A stretch of 64,000 nucleotides of DNA from Isochrysis galbana (lineage: Eukaryota; Haptophyta; Isochrysidales; Isochrysidaceae). How positions within the stretch are numbered: position 1 is the first letter of the stretch; every line of letters begins with the position of its first letter. The DNA lies in contig CM030936.1 of NCBI GenBank assembly GCA_018136815.1, positions 5,369,774 to 5,433,773 of the forward strand, in the 5' to 3' direction. Shown here piece after piece: positions 62,588-64,000 of this stretch. A model generated the notes under the pieces. The model saw only the letters and a list, made by a program, of their open reading frames with translations, was not told the DNA's origin and ran no database searches. The position numbers were made by a program, and so were the translations under genes.

Positions 62588-62899
62588 CGTCGTAGTAATG
62601 GAGACTGGTGATACCGGTGATGACTGGACTGGGCTCAGACTCGTAGATGGGCTCGCGGTGGCGTAAGACGAAGAGGGTAATTCTGAACGTGACTTGGACT
62701 CGGACTCGTACTCGGGAGACGTTTTGTGGCTCGGACATGCGAAATTTGATTTGAAGGATTGAAGGTTGGATTGGGCCTGCGGCGGCTGGATTTTCGCAGA
62801 CCGTGAGGTCTTGGACTGGGGATGCTTGAGGAGTGGCGGGGGGTAGCGGTTGAGCGGCTTGAGTTGATAGAGAGGCGGTGACGGTTGACTTGGTTTTGA

Positions 62900-63802
62900 G
62901 GACTCGTGCGTGATATCGAGAATCAGGATGGAATCATCGGCATTGGGAGAAATAGGGGCAATCGGCGAGGGGGCAGGAGAAAGAGGGGGATGGAGGTGGC
63001 AGGGCTTGTCTGGAACTTGGGGAATCTTGGGGTACCGGTTGGAGGCCGTAGAAGTACTCGGCCGTAGCGTAACACGATCTTTTGGTGGGTGGCGTTCAGG
63101 CCCACTACCCTGGACTGGTAGCGGGGTAACAGCGCGGACGTGGGCCCCGCCGGCGACCTACTGGGCCGGACGGAGAACAACCATCGTGCGGAGGCGGCGG
63201 TGGACTTCTGGGTCGTTACCACACTCGCCACTGCCGCCTTCGCAGAGAAAACGAATGTATGGTTGGCAAACGACGGGGTTATGAGCTCCGTCGCCCGTGC
63301 CATACTTCCACAAGTCTGCCTCGGGCGTACCAGATGGGGCCCGGGGACGAAAGGCGCAGTACGCGCAGCCGTTGGCGTCGGTCCACTCCTTGACGTCGCG
63401 GTCTAGGTCGTCGAGACGCGGCGCCGTCATGGTGGCATCGGAGGGACGGCAGCGCGTGAGCGCAGCGCGAAGGGCCGGGTGACCAGCGTAACGAGAAATT
63501 TGCCAGAAGCGGGCTCGAGCTCGAGACCAGCTACCTGGATCCCATTCCGAGAGGCCCGAATCGGCCGGAAGCCACCGCGAACGACTAGGTAGAAAGTAAG
63601 GCGGGAATCTACGTGCGTAAACCGAAAGGGGCGAGAGGATAGGCTTCGCGCGGGGGAAAAGCCCACAGCGACGAACACCTACGACGAGAGCGAGAGCGAG
63701 CGCGGGGGAACGACAGCAAGGAGGGACCAAAGATAGAGCAAGGCCCAAGGTGCAAAGGAGCGAAACAGGAGCGAGACAGGCCACAAAGGGGCGCGACGGC
63801 AA
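62900..63802 (-). pseudogene. Ty3/Gypsy gag-like N-terminal region
   Basis: Minus frame 63802-63158 has LPADSGLSEWDPGSWSRARA and RFWQISRYAG, shared with 55790-55720 and 48420-48381, followed by a short Cys-containing part (GCAYCAFRPRAP). The start is not certain; the first 70 residues are low complexity. No LTR is visible on this side inside the window. Confidence 0.5.
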
Positions 63803-63925
63803 GGAGCGAGGGGCGAGTTACGAGTGACGAGTTCTACAAGTTACGAGTAAAACTCCGTGGCCACAAGACCGACTGAGAACGAAGACGCCGAAGGTCGGAA
63901 GTCGATCGCGGATGCGACACTCTTC

Positions 63926-64000
63926 CCTCTTCTCTCTTCTCTCTTCTCTCTTCTCTCTTCTCTCTTCTCTCTTCTCTCTTCTCTCTTCTCTCTTCTCTCT
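63926..64000. repeat. 7-bp tandem repeat (TTCTCTC)n running off the window
   Basis: At least ten uninterrupted copies reach the last base, so the array continues beyond the window. Confidence 0.95.

Overview
The window reads as nuclear DNA from a GC-rich eukaryotic alga with a complex, red-lineage plastid. Supporting this are spliceosomal introns in most host genes, a ClpS precursor with a signal peptide followed directly by an FAP motif (the plastid-targeting signature of stramenopiles, haptophytes and cryptophytes), and a three-exon light-harvesting-family protein. I cannot name the species; a pelagophyte-like stramenopile or a haptophyte fits best. A 100-N assembly gap lies at 17180-17279.

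Host genes are islands in repeat-rich DNA. In order: a kinesin-like motor (+, 3463-7166); a frameshifted Cys-rich gene, then an LRR fragment joined to a Fanzor (eukaryotic TnpB-like) C-terminus (7388-9268); a two-exon hypothetical gene (-, 10069-11599); a UDP-apiose/xylose synthase-family enzyme with four exons (-, 14103-15697); a PH-domain protein running towards the gap (-, 17474-18874); a CXC-type Cys-rich protein (-, 22576-23286); a sulfotransferase (+, 23775-24869); RAB3GAP1 (-, 26975-30556); clpS (+, 32655-33284); a hypothetical protein (+, 34945-35457); a broken aspartyl/asparaginyl hydroxylase in an AT-rich patch (+, 36207-36893); an ankyrin protein (-, 36974-37510); a basic protein with a ProRS-type anticodon-binding domain (-, 39032-40141); an LRR/coiled-coil protein (-, 44442-46295); a six-exon NYN/LOTUS-like/SAP protein (-, 50181-53466); and the LHC-family protein (+, 57139-58307). 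They serve unrelated cell functions (transport, nucleotide-sugar and sulfate metabolism, vesicle traffic, plastid proteolysis and light harvesting, RNA turnover) and form no operon-like system.

Much of the rest is retroelement debris: a non-LTR (LINE) family with a shared 3' end finishing in oligo-T; Ty3/Gypsy pol and gag pieces, one with a chromodomain; a Copia 3' end; and LTR/PBS remnants. The most striking pattern is a 5' leader found at eight loci: it starts AAC, folds into a short hairpin and reaches an ATG within about 30 nt. Stem sequences differ between copies while pairing is largely kept. Three copies are bounded by perfect 16-19 bp target-site duplications, and one carries the LINE 3' end, so the leader is probably the LINE family's 5' end. 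Two MITEs are also clear: a 183-bp element with an 8-bp duplication and a 626-bp TTAA-flanked piggyBac-like element. Long homopurine/homopyrimidine tracts sit beside many gene starts.
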